26,617 nt of DNA from Lobulomyces angularis (taxonomy: Eukaryota; Chytridiomycota; Chytridiomycetes; Lobulomycetales; Lobulomycetaceae): contig JADHYX010000312.1 of the NCBI GenBank assembly GCA_027604685.1, positions 1-26,617 of the forward strand. The letters are read 5' to 3'. Made by a program: the position numbers and the translations under genes. Positions 10,320-21,263 of this stretch are shown here, in pieces. The notes below the pieces were generated by a model. It searched no databases. It was not told the origin of the DNA and saw nothing but the letters and a program-made list of their open reading frames with translations. Within the stretch, counting starts at the first letter, position 1, and every line of letters starts with the position of its first letter.

Positions 10320-13300
10320 TCATTTTACTAAATATTTTCCTACCAAATCCCAATTTTTAAATTGCTTCAACTCTAATTCATACTCTTCATCGTATTTTTC
10401 AATCTCGTTTTTAGATTTATAAATCACACCTAAATAATAATGAAGGAAGGGAATACTCAGTTGATCATTTTCCTTACTGGATTCTAAATCAAGTATGCTG
10501 TGAAATGTTTTCAAAGCTTTTCCTTCGTTGCCGCTCTTAAATTGAAGTAGCCCCTGCAGCAGCTTGCAAATTTTCAATGTATATATATCAGCTTCCTTTA
10601 GGTTACTTGCTTCGTTTAGAGCTTCGCTCGATAAGCTAAAATTATTTTGTTTTAAAGCCAAAATTGCCAACCTTAACAAAGGTGAACTTTTGTTAGCATT
10701 ACATAGTTTTATTGCTGCTCTATAGCATATTTCTGCAGCCAAAAACAACTTGCTTTCGGTGTATAATTGTCCCAATTCCTAATGGTAGTATTAAAAAACC
10801 TAAACATAGTTAAAAAAAAACCTCATATAATGACGAGGAATTCGGAAGTAAGGATGTGGCTTGTTTAAGGTAACCAATCGCACTTTTAATATCTCCTATT
10901 GTCTTGTAGCCCCTTCCAATGATAATCAAACTAGATGCCTTTATATCTGAAGAGCTGCACTCTCCAAAAATTTTTTCGCACTTGGCAACAACCAGTTTAC
11001 ACATTTCAATTTTCATCTTTGTATCGATGACAAAAGTAGCTTCAAGTAAAGTCAATTCACATTCTAATTGTAAAGACCAATAAAATATTTGAGTCAATTT
11101 AAATTTTTTAGCTAATTCTTTTTTTGTTTGACATTCTTGAATCAGATTATTGATTTTATTCTTGTTTATAATATAGTTAAGAATGTCTTTTACAGATTTT
11201 ATTTTAAACTTAATCAGATCCAGTGCCATATCAGATTTTTGAGCAGAATTGAGATAAAGATATGGTTTTGAAGTTATGTGACAGATTTTACTCCTTAAAT
11301 CCAGAGCCAAGGCAAACCAACTTTCTAAATCAGTTGGAGATGCTCTTAAGGCTTTGAGAATATTGGATTGAGAGTCCGTTGCAACAGGGTCTTTTTTTAA
11401 ACCATTTCCAGAAGATAACAGAGTTACACCGAAAGTTGTGTACATGCTCGCAATTTCTGATCTGCTTAGCTCAGATCTTGGAAGCAAAGTGGACACTCTA
11501 GCAGCTAAGGAAGCGCTAAAGGATAAGTTTGGGTGCATTCTAAAAAAAAATTATTGGTTTTTTTTTGAGATTAAATGATATTTTTACTGATGCATAAGTT
11601 TTCCCAAACGAGACCAACGTTCCGCTCTATGAGGCATTGTATGGATCGCTTTACTAAAAAAACCTACACTAATTTTTTTATTTCCCTGGATTAAAAAATA
11701 TAATTAATATCTCTGTATAACTTATTTTTTGTTGCAAATACTTGTTGTAAAAAGAGTCTACTTAATACAAAGTTGGCATCTTCCTCCAAGTTAGCTTTGT
11801 TTAAAATGTCTGGGGCCAATTTTATTATTTCAGCAGCACCAGAAGTGGCTAAGTTTAAATCGTTTCCTACTAACCCTAGGGCAGTTAAACTAAGTAATGC
11901 ATTTACGTTTTGCGAATTTCTGGAAACACTGAATTTTATTTTTTAAGTTAAAAATTTCTGCATTAAGGTATACCAAGAAAGTAGATGCTGTTTAACCACT
12001 CCAAGATTACTTTTATTTAAGGAGTACAAGACCTGAGAAATCATTACCCCTATCTGGTCAAATACGTAGCCTCCAATATCACTAGCGTTTTTTAGGGAAT
12101 TCTCAAACCATTTTAAACTTTCAGAAATGTCACCTATGAAAAGAAAAAGAGAATAAGTCAATTACAATTGAAGTTTCCAATACCGTTAAAAAAAAAGCTT
12201 AATCCCATACACATTTCAGGGACACCTTTTTCTACTGCAATGTTTGCTGTAATATCTCTGTATATCTTAACGGCTTTTTCAAAAGTTCCAAGGCCGCAAA
12301 GGCATCTCGCCAAATTTTCTTTGACTTTAAACATTAAACTATCGTTGGATTGAATTGAAGAGTCATTTAAAACAACCAAGCATTTTTCAAATGAATAGAT
12401 TGCTTCTTGAAACATGCACTGCCTCTCTTGAAAAAGCCCCAGTAAATTTAAGGCGACTGCAACTGGTTTTTTGTTAAACACGCTGATGGGATAATTGTCA
12501 ACAGGAAGAAACCGGCCGATATATTTAAAAAGGCAAAAAATAGGAACATTAAAACTCGATGAGTCTAACATATCGCTATTATTGGCGGTATAATGTAGAT
12601 AATGTTGATAGGCAAAATTCAAGTTGATCTCAGGCTTAAAAAAAAAGAAAAGAAAATTAAAAAATTTTTTTTTTCAAATACAAATGCTCCTCCCAAGTCA
12701 AGTGCATGCTCAAACTGTTCAAAAACAGAGGTGTTTTCCATCGAAATGTTTGGGTTCTTAAGTAAGGAAATTAAAGCTTTACCAAACCAGCTTGCAATCT
12801 TCATTTGAGAACAAAACATTAAAATATTTATAAAAAACATTTTCTTGATTAATTAATAAAAGATTACATTTTCTGGGTCATTAAATAACGATTGACCGAA
12901 AGCTTGATGGGCTAACTGAAAATCTTTTTCTTTTAGGTAGAGAAGGCCAAGATTGGCCCAAAATGCAGCATTCTTTAATATGTTAAAAATAAAATAATGT
13001 TCAAGCAAATGCATACCTTAGAATCAAATTCAATAGCTCGTATAAAAGAATGTTGCGACAAAGCCAAATTTTCATAAAATAGTATACATCCCAAATTATT
13101 CCATACTACACTGCTATGAGGATAAAGTTTTAGGCTAACGTTAAGCGATTTCACAGCTTCCTCAAAGTGAGTTTTCGCCTCATTTACTTCTTTATTTTTT
13201 TTGAGTTGATATTTCCAAAAATAATTTAATCCGACATCACTCCAATAAAATGCTAATGTTTCTGAAAAATTAATATCTAGACTGGTATTACTTTTTAGAA

Positions 13301-16300
13301 ATAAGATACAGCATTTATATGATGATATACTAAGTGTTAGTAAAGAATCTAAACAAACTATTGTGAAGTCAGGTTCTTCTTTTTCCTTTAAAAAAGTGAA
13401 CAATACTTTCTTCAGATTATTTATGGTTTCCAAAGAAATTAAATTTAAATATCCAGGAATTAGCCTTGATACGGAACAAAGATCCCCTACATTTTTTAAC
13501 AATCCTTGAATCCCAAATAAGAAAAAGTTTGTTTCGCTGTTATTGAGGTTCGCTGTTATGCATTCCAAACTTAAATCCAATGCTTTATTATTATAAAATA
13601 TTTCAGTTACAAGATAACGTTGTACCTGTATTTATTGTTTCGGCGGCATGTCCGTAAGCACCAATCTCAATGTTCTCAGAGACATATAATAAATAAGAAT
13701 CGCACATTTTTCGAACTGTAGGTAAATGCTCCTTCAATTTATTAATTTCCAAAATTTTTTTAAAATTTTGGCATGCTGTTTCAAACTGACCAAGTTTTAA
13801 GTGAACTAGGGCAATTTGGAATTTTACATATAAGTTATTGCAGTCCAATTCCAAAACACGATTGTAGGCTTTAAGAGAAGCTAGAAATTTTCCTTCTTTA
13901 AAATATGAATCAGCTAAACATTCCCAGGTTGTAGTATCGTTAGCATTTATCCTCAAAGAACTTTGCAAATAAGATATAGCTGCTACATATTCATGGCTAT
14001 CCTAAAAAAAATAATACTAAAAGGATACACTAAAAAAAACATTTACCAACTTTAGCACTCCAAGCATTTTTAAGGACCAATAATCTCTTGGATTCGATTT
14101 TCTAATACTATCTAAGATTTCTAATGCTAAATCAATTTTTCTATCGTTTAAGTATAAATTCGTTAAGCTATGAGAGGGCGATTGAAAATTTTCTAATTCT
14201 TGCAATAAATCCTTTCCTTCAACAATTAACAAGTGTGATTTTTGAAAGCACTTGATTGCTCTTAAATGGTCGTTTTCTACCTCCAGGTAATATTTTCCCA
14301 AAAAATTGAAAGTGTTAGGATTTTCAGGATCTAGTCTTGCTGATCTTAGAAAATAGTTTAAGCACCGTGACTTGTCTGTTCTGTTTTCAACTATTTTGGA
14401 TTTTTACATACACTTTCAAAAAAAAAAAAAAAATTATTTTATTTCTAACCACTGATTTCCCAATACACTCTTCCTATCTGAAATAAACAATCGGCTTCTA
14501 ATTTTTTTTCTAGGTTTTCAACTTCTATCATTTCCTGCAATAATTCTAAGGATTTAGAATAATTTTTTTGAAGAAATCTTAACCAAGCAAGGTTTTTTTT
14601 ACATTGAAAAAAATTTTTATCCAACTGTAAAACTTTTTCGAATTGTATAGCTGCCTCTTCAAATTTTCCCATAACTTGCAGTGCCTCCCCAACTCCCTAA
14701 AAAAATATGAGACTTCAAACAAAAGAAGATTAAACCAATAAAGCAAGGACATGGTTATCATTGTTCAAAAGGATGATTTTGAAAATTCCTAAAGCTTGTG
14801 AAAGATAATTTTTCGTTCCTGAATTTTGAACTCTACCCAATTGCAATAAAGACTGTGCCTGAATTAACAAAATCTTTTCTTTCGTTCTTTACGAAACTTT
14901 TATTAAAGTTGAAAAACTTTGGTTTTACCTAAAAAATGTTAACCCGGTCCTGTCACTAGCGATTTTCAGCTCCTCATCGCATCTTGAAACGCAGTTTAAT
15001 GCACTTTCCGGATCTCGAATCTCCGTGTAGATTGAAGCTAAACACTTATATGAAAACAGTGATGGGGAATTTTTAATTGCCGCCTAAACGGAAATTATTA
15101 TAACGATTTAAGAAAATTATTATACCAAGAATTCCTTTAAGCTATCTTCAATATTTCTGTCAACTTTCCATATTAGAAAACCTCTACACATTCTATAGAG
15201 ATCGCTATCTTTATCACAGGTTTCAATGGCTTTTTCAAAAATACTGTGATCTAGTATATCTAGTGTAAGTATTAAAAAAAATAAGCTCCTTTTGTTGAAT
15301 ACCAAAGTCATTATCATTAAAGTAAATTAAACACTTGTAAGCAAGTGTATAATTAGAATTTTCTAAAATAAGTCCTTTTGATAGGTTTAAAATCACTTCC
15401 CACAACTAAAAGATTGAATACTAAATAATTTATAGATTCTTACATCATTTTTTTCGGTACCAACGGGTAAATATTGAATTTTTTTGTAATAAAATTCCAA
15501 AAGTTTTTGTTTGAAACTGGTACTTTCACTACTACTAAGTTCACTTTTCTTTAAGATATCTTCATATATCAAGGAAAGCTATAAATTATGAAAAAATAAA
15601 AATAAAAATCAGAAAAGATATATGTATCAAAATCCAAACTTTAGAACTTAAAATAATTTCCTTTTCAACTGCTAATTTAATATTCGCGGTTGTATCTGAG
15701 CCTAATCTCATTGATCTAGTTCTGACTTCTTTTGCAAAGTGCTCTTGATCCTCCTGCTCCTGCAGTTTCGCTATCTTTAATAAAATATTTGTGGTATTTT
15801 CTAAATTGTCTTGATCTTTTATTAAATTAAAATATCTGCTTTCCGGTAAAAACATATATAAACCAGAAATTATACGCTTTCTGTCGTTGAGTTTTTCATA
15901 ATTTGCATTTAATTTAATTATAAAATCTAAGCATTTTTTTCCGTCATTCCTTTTGAATATATTTAAGTAAAACAAAATAAAAAAAATAAAAAAAATGGTT
16001 ATTACTTACGCAGCAAAAAATAGTTCAATAGTTTGGAGTAGAACATCTATTAATTTTTCAAGTTGATTCGATTTTTCTAATAACGTAATGTAGCCTTGGT
16101 ATGCGATAACCATATTTGGAGAAATATTAATTGCTTTTTTGTAAGTTTTTTCTGCTTGTTCAAACTCTTCTAAATTTGTTTCTGATAACCCCAAAAAAAC
16201 AAGAGCATTATAATTTTTTGGATCATTTTCTAAAACTTGCTCACAAAATCCCTTCGCTGCTTCAAAGTCCTTTTTTTCTATACATTCTCGGGCTGATTTT

Positions 16301-16320
16301 AATAAACTTTTAGAACTCAT
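10320..16320 (-). CDS. SKI3: SKI3 / TTC37 (SKIC3), TPR scaffold of the Ski complex (19 exons)
   Basis: Ski3 is the TPR scaffold that, with Ski2 helicase and Ski8, threads mRNA into the cytoplasmic exosome. Exons, 5' to 3': 16010-16320, 15640-15949, 15444-15578, 15303-15405, 15126-15259, 14944-15083, 14736-14886, 14450-14696, 14047-14390, 13626-14001, 13017-13582, 12868-12972, 12682-12798, 12184-12634, 11974-12133, 11742-11928, 11588-11685, 10822-11539 and 10320-10778. These sum to 5112 nt, or 1703 residues, longer than human TTC37 or yeast Ski3. The start is MSSKSLLKSARECIEKKDFE, closely like the animal N-terminus; upstream in-frame ATGs lie outside that similarity. TPRs run along most of the chain (PKNYNALVFLGLSETNLEEF; NPRDYWSLKMLGVLKL; SVVWNNLGCILFYE). 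The block NAAFWANLGLLYLKEKDF..AHQAF followed by IASWFGKALI is diagnostic for SKI3. Introns are 38-69 nt. The gene diverges from RNASEH2C. Confidence 0.94.
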
Positions 16321-16690
16321 TTTTTGATTATTGTGTGAAAAATTTTTTAGATCACAAATACACATTTTATGCAATTTTAAACACTTAATAATCACCAATA
16401 TTATATCATAAATTTCTTCTAAGTCAAAACATTATAAGTATGATATCCTGTAGATATATAACGGTTGTTTTTTTTCAATGTAGCTTGCAGTTCAAACATT
16501 TATAGTACAAATTAAGAAAAATTCTATAATAAAATTAATTAAAAATACATTAAAAATTATGCCAAAATTTTTTTCTATTCAAGCAGAAATAGCATTTTTG
16601 GAAGACATTCATTTATCAGGAACGGCTTAATTTCTTATACATTCCAACACTAACAAGAGAAAAGAGTTCAAGGGTTTTTGTTAAGAACTA
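16321..16690. promoter_or_regulatory. Divergent promoter region between SKI3 and RNASEH2C
   Basis: This 370 nt non-coding stretch separates the two start codons, so it must contain both promoters. It is AT-rich. I do not recognise a specific element. Confidence 0.5.
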
Positions 16691-17343
16691 ATGGAAAAAA
16701 ACACTGACCTGTTTTCTTGTTCTGAAGTATCAATAGATCGTTCAATTGACAAAAAGTCAGCTGAAATGAATTTACTCCCTTGCCAAATTGACTACAACGG
16801 ACTGATTAATAAAAATTACTTTTTTGTTGAAAAGGAAGAAAATTCCTTGTTAGGAAAACAAAAAACTTTTTGTTCAACCTTCAGGGGTAGACAATTGAAA
16901 GGTACTTTATTATTTCTTTTTTTTTTTCGTATTTTTTGTTGATTATTTTTATTTAATTCCTTTTTTTTGTTCTGTTGTTTTTTTAATTTTTTTTTTAATT
17001 ACCTTTTTTATTTACTATTTTTACATAGGATTAAAAGTTTCGTTGCCAACGAACTACAGAGGTGTTGTATGTAATGGCAAGTTTTAATTTTCATTTGTAT
17101 GTTAACAAAAATTTTCCACACCAAAAAGAATGCCTTCCTCCCAGTGATATAAAAAGTAAAAGGTTTTGGAGAACCTTGTCAACATTTAATGATATAATGA
17201 TTTGGGGACATGACACTATTCCAGCGGCTTACTCTTGCCCGCTTTTGAAATCTATAGACTTTCTAGAAGTTTCTGATGTCGTAAGAAAACTTTCACAACT
17301 TACAGTTCATAAAATCTACTTTTTTTAGATCCATGGTGAATGA
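16691..17343 (+). CDS. RNASEH2C: Ribonuclease H2 subunit C (4 exons)
   Basis: This is an accessory subunit of heterotrimeric RNase H2, which removes ribonucleotides from DNA and resolves RNA-DNA hybrids in the nucleus. Exons: 16691-16901, 17029-17080, 17145-17280 and 17329-17343 (414 nt, 137 residues; human is 164). Family marks in order: a Leu-Pro-Cys near residue 30 (LLPCQIDYNG), FRGRQLKG (human FRGRSLRG), LKVSLPTNYRGVV, FNDIMIWGHDTIP (human FSRFTLWGLETIP), and the C-terminal VSDVIHGE, which matches the usual last helix (SLAAAIHAQV in human). The last exon encodes only IHGE and stop; without it the protein would run into intron sequence. Intron 1 (16902-17028, 127 nt) is unusually long for this window and very T-rich. 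Intron 2 starts with an atypical gttttaat donor, but it alone restores frame and has a strong ttcctcccag acceptor. The acidic linker found in animals is missing here. Confidence 0.87.
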
Positions 17344-17535
17344 AAATATGAAAATTTTGAAAAAGAAATTGTGTAAAGTAAGAATGTAACCTCATGAATA
17401 AAATAAGGTTTATACACAAAAATTTAAATAATATGGTAAAGTTCGAAAAATATAATTATTTACTTTTTTTTTTAAATTAAATTAATTATCAATATATCTG
17501 AACAAATCTAAATTGAAATTTTTCTTGAAAAAATT

Positions 17536-20500
17536 TTATTCCCTCTGATTTTCATCAAAGAAAGGTTCAAATAATCTCTTGTATGGACCCCTATTAAAGC
17601 CATCTTCAAACGTAGGTTTACTATTTCCAAAAGAATCACTATCATCGTCATTATCAACTGAAGCATCCGCAGAAATATCATCTGAATAAATGTTATCATC
17701 AACACCTTCTGAAAAATCCAAAACTTCAAACCACGTTCTTCCGCCTTCTCGCTGGACTAATAAAAAAATATATATTATTTAATAAAAATTTCTGTACTTC
17801 CTACCTGCACAGACTAGACGCTTTTCATCCATTCTAGTTCTCCAAACACCTTGCACATCTTTAACGATATCACCAATAAACCTGCCATGAACTGGCTCAG
17901 GTCCACTACGAAAAAATTAGGAAAAAATTTAAAAAAAAATCCATACTTTGGCCCTTGTGTAAAGGCAAATCCTGGCCCTCCTTCAGTAATAGGTGGATTA
18001 ATATGAGACCGATATCCAGCTGAACTCAACTCCCAAACTTTAACACCTCCTAATTTAAATATAATAAAAAAAAATGAAAAAATGAAAATTCACCATCAGA
18101 TCCAGAAACTATTTTATTTAATTTTGGATCATGATGAAAACATGTGATTGCGGCAGGATGACCAGTTAAAGTAGCTAAACACTTTCCTGTAGTAGGTGAC
18201 CAAACTCGTAAAGTTGCGTCAGCTGTAACGATGTTAAAAATGATAAAAAATAATGTACTTTAATTACCTGCTGCAGACACCAAATAGGTTGAAGAAAATT
18301 CCAGTAATCCTACTAAAGAGCTGTGTCCTTCCTTTAAAGTAAATAAAGCATCTCCAGTCTTTGTACACCAAACTCTAACCGTTGCATCCATACTTCCACT
18401 TGCAGCTCTCTGAAGTTCATGGGAATAGCCAACACTATAAACTTTTTCTGTGTGGCCTTGAAATGTGTATGTACACCTTCCATTCATAAGGTTCCAAACT
18501 CGAACATTCTGTAGCATTTAATTAATTTCTATTTATCATTATAATTTTTCTTACGTGATCATAACTCCCACTGACTAGAACTTTCCCATGCCCAGCAATT
18601 GCTCTAACTGAGCTACTGTGGCCACTCAATACATGAAGGAAAAAAGGATTATTATCAGAATCATCTGGAATAGGGTTATCAATATCAACATTAAATGGCT
18701 TGTCCGTCGTTGGGTTTGGTAATTTCCATACTCGTAGTGTCGAATCACGAGAACCAGTAACTATCAAAGGAACCGCGGGTTCCATAGTCTTGGTCTCATT
18801 ATTAAATACAGGTGTAATGATCATTAAACATCTAACAGTGGAGGTATGTCCATCAAATTTCTGTCTACATTTTCCGGTATTCATGTCCCACACTCTTACC
18901 GATCGATCTGTAGAGCCAGATACTAAAACATCATTCCAGTACTGTAAAGCCCATACACCACCTAAATGATTACAAGTCGATAACTAATTATTTGCACTCT
19001 TACCTTCATGACCTTCTAATACTCTTCTTAAGTCGCCAGTTGATGTATCATAAATGTGAATGGTATGATCATCTGAGCCTGATACGATTTTGTCAGAATC
19101 AAATTGAAGACATGTCACTACATTGTAACCATGACCAGGGAAGGACATATGTTTGCATTTATTTTGAAACCAGTTTAATCTAATTAAATGGTGTCTACGA
19201 TATAGGTTTTTGTAAAGATTTGGAGGATTTCGGTGAATTGGAGGATCAATCGACATATCTGACCCTGAAGTCTGGAAGTGGGAAATACCTTTGCCTTTAC
19301 ATACTTTATTTTTATGATATAAAGACAATTCTTCATCGCTGTCAATTGTTCCCTCTTTAATAATGATTTGCGATTCTTTTTTTCTTAAACTTAAATTGTA
19401 TAGCTTCTTTTCCAAATCAACTTCCGCTTGATCATACCAACCTTCTAGATTTAGTCTAAATTTCCATAAAGACACTTCAGAGTTAGGTCCATCTAAAAAT
19501 TTTAATCAAACAAATCCTTTCATATTTCTACCTATAACTCTTCTCCAAACCTTACTGACTCTGCTGCATCGACCAAGTGTTCGCAAATCAAGATATTTTA
19601 GAATGTTAGAACTTAATTCTATGGGTAGTAGTCCTAAAAAATCTCTCCTTCAAAGATGTTACAGGAAAAAATTTATTAACGATGTGTACCTTAACGTAGG
19701 CAATATTAGACAAGACACAAACTGCAGTGTGGGTAGTGGACATCGACGAAGTAATTGTAAAAGTAAATAAGATTTAAGTTGTTGAGGTAAGTTATCAAAC
19801 GTAGAAATAATGTTTGGTAAAGACTGTAAATAAGCTTCCGCTGAACTTCCTTCAGAATTACTAACATCAAAATTTGGAAAATTATTTCTTATATCTTCAA
19901 AATCATGTACAAGGTTTGCTGTAGTTGGTGCTTGAAAAGGTGAAGTGGCTGACTGATTCGAAAGAATTCCTAACATACCAGGATTATTTTCATATGTTGG
20001 TGAGAGTGTTGGACTAGGAAGAACAGTTCCAAGTCCTTCACCATCGCTGCCTGCAGTGTCTATAACTAACTTATTATTTTCTAATACTGGTAAAAATTTA
20101 TTTGGAGATTCCACAGAAGATTTCTGCCGTGTTCGCGAATCACTAGGTCCTAAAGATTCACTTGAAGATAACATTTCAGATCGTTGAATCGAACGCTTCC
20201 TAATTTTCCTCTTCGTGGAAGAATCCAAATTTGATTGAAGCTGTGACACTGTGTTGTTATGTTTACGATGATGTTCTATATTTGAAGTAAGTGACTTCTC
20301 CTCACAGATCTAAAAAAAAATATTTAATAAAAATTTAGCTTTTCATTATTGCATTTGTTATAAAAAAATAAACAAGGATATACTATATTATGGTTTTCTT
20401 CTTTGAAATAAGTGGGAACACCGTTTAAATCAAAACAAAACTTTTTTAATGTTGGAGGAGTTTGTACGTTGGTCAGAGGAAAGAAATGAGTGTCCAAGTT

Positions 20501-20731
20501 TGAAGCTTGTGCAGGAGGTTGTATTACAATAGGGGGATATTCAGTTAATGTAGTAGTAGTAGTAGTGACGACAGTGGTAGTAACAGCCCTTGGTTTAATT
20601 GTTAAGGTGGCAAGATTACTTTTATCAGTTAATTCCTTACTGGTTGGAGTAGCAGTGGTAAGCTGGGGTTGAGTTTCAGATAAGTGGAATATTTGAGATT
20701 TCTGGGTATTATTTGATGAAGTTGGAAACAT
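17536..20731 (-). CDS. CDC4: CDC4 / FBXW7-type F-box and WD40 substrate receptor of SCF ubiquitin ligase (10 exons)
   Basis: Cdc4/Fbw7 recruits phosphorylated substrates (cyclins, CDK inhibitors) to the SCF E3 ligase in the nucleus. Exons, 5' to 3': 20384-20731, 19690-20309, 19532-19647, 19004-19492, 18555-18961, 18268-18508, 18094-18222, 17947-18049, 17805-17905 and 17536-17756, giving 924 residues from the ATG at 20731. In order: a Ser/Thr/Pro-rich disordered N-terminus with a Thr run (TTTVVTTTTTTLTEYPP), a basic RKIRKRSIQRS patch, the D (dimerisation) domain around LPQQLKSYLLLQLLRRCPLP, the F-box RDFLGLLPIELSSNILKYL, a linker YKNLYRRHHLIRLNWFQNK, then seven to eight WD40 blades. The three phosphodegron-binding arginines of FBXW7 have clear counterparts in HTSTVRC, GSRDSTLRVW and HSSSVRAI. 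A long insertion in the third blade before LIVTGSRDS is typical of fungal Cdc4. The acidic C-terminal tail (VDNDDDSD) follows the last strand LVCAVQREGGRTWFEVLDF. A further 5' exon is possible. Confidence 0.95.
20550..20582. repeat. (TAG)n microsatellite coding a Thr run in CDC4
   Basis: Five to six consecutive gta/gtag triplets followed by imperfect ones (gacgacagtggtagta) encode the threonine/valine run TTVVTTTTTTL on the minus strand. The run lies in the disordered N-terminus, where length variation between strains would be tolerated. Confidence 0.85.
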
Positions 20732-21263
20732 AAAAACCTCAGCTCTAAATAGAAGTTTGTTTAAAATTTTTTTTTTGTTTAAAAAAAAATTTTCTTTTGA
20801 AAAAAAATCAATTTTTCAGACGAAGTAGTACAGTACTCAACTGTACGTCCTAATAGAGTTCCTTCAAAAACTGCAACTAAAATATGAAGGATGGTGGGAA
20901 CATCTCCGCCCTGGGTCTCTTATAAACGAGGCAGATGATTAGCGCATGGTTGAACTGCAGTCTCACTTTCATCAATCCATGGCCACTTCCACATACAAAA
21001 GTTTGCATTAAACTTACTTATCTTGCTTTTTGTTTAAACCAGCATTCTTTTAAATTTTGTTTTATAAGTCAACTTAATCTATTTAATTTCAAGAATTATG
21101 TAAATGTATTATGGAAGTCCTTTTTATTTTTAATAAATAAAATATTTATCTAAATTTTAATACAACTGGGAATTTTTTCTGTAATTTTCTTTAAAAACTT
21201 AATAATAATTGAACCTTTCTTTTCCAGATAATGTACATTTAAGAACAAAAAAATTAAAATTTT
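20732..21263. other. Intergenic region between CDC4 and INTS4, containing a GC-rich island
   Basis: About 530 nt. The flanks (20732-20820 and 21001-21263) are A/T runs. The middle, 20821-20995, is about 43% G+C by my hand count and is described separately. It should contain the CDC4 promoter and the INTS4 3' end. Confidence 0.6.
20821..20995. other. GC-rich island of unknown nature; possible decayed exon, RNA gene or inserted fragment
   Basis: Base composition jumps here compared with flanks that are almost pure A/T. On the minus strand an ATG at 20994 opens MWKWPWIDESETAVQPCANH and runs to one TAA. It then continues in the same frame with GGDVPTILHILVAVFEGTLL and GRTVEYCTTS before stops in the A/T flank. 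Codon use in this stretch is unlike its neighbours. A TATAAG lies within it on the minus strand. I cannot place it in a protein or RNA family; tRNA, 5S, U1, U2, U4, U5, U6 and SRP signatures were not found. It could be a 5' exon or 5' UTR of CDC4 (a gtctga donor could join to the exon at 20731), a decayed insertion, or a structured RNA. Confidence 0.4.

Noticed and set aside
16321..16398. N-terminal extension of SKI3 from upstream in-frame ATGs
   Set aside because: The similarity to animal TTC37 begins at MSSKSLLKSAR; the extension is Cys/Lys/His-rich without resemblance to the family.
20880..20995. tRNA or snRNA gene in the GC-rich island
   Set aside because: A B-box-like gttgaac and a ttagcgcatgg resembling a D arm are present, but the stems do not pair into a cloverleaf. 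The U6-like gattagc match does not extend.
20935..21153. Plus-strand frame of 72 residues overlapping the GC-rich island
   Set aside because: Only its first third lies in the island; the rest is F/N/K/I-rich frame typical of A/T sequence, with no start context or domain. I treat the island itself as the observation.
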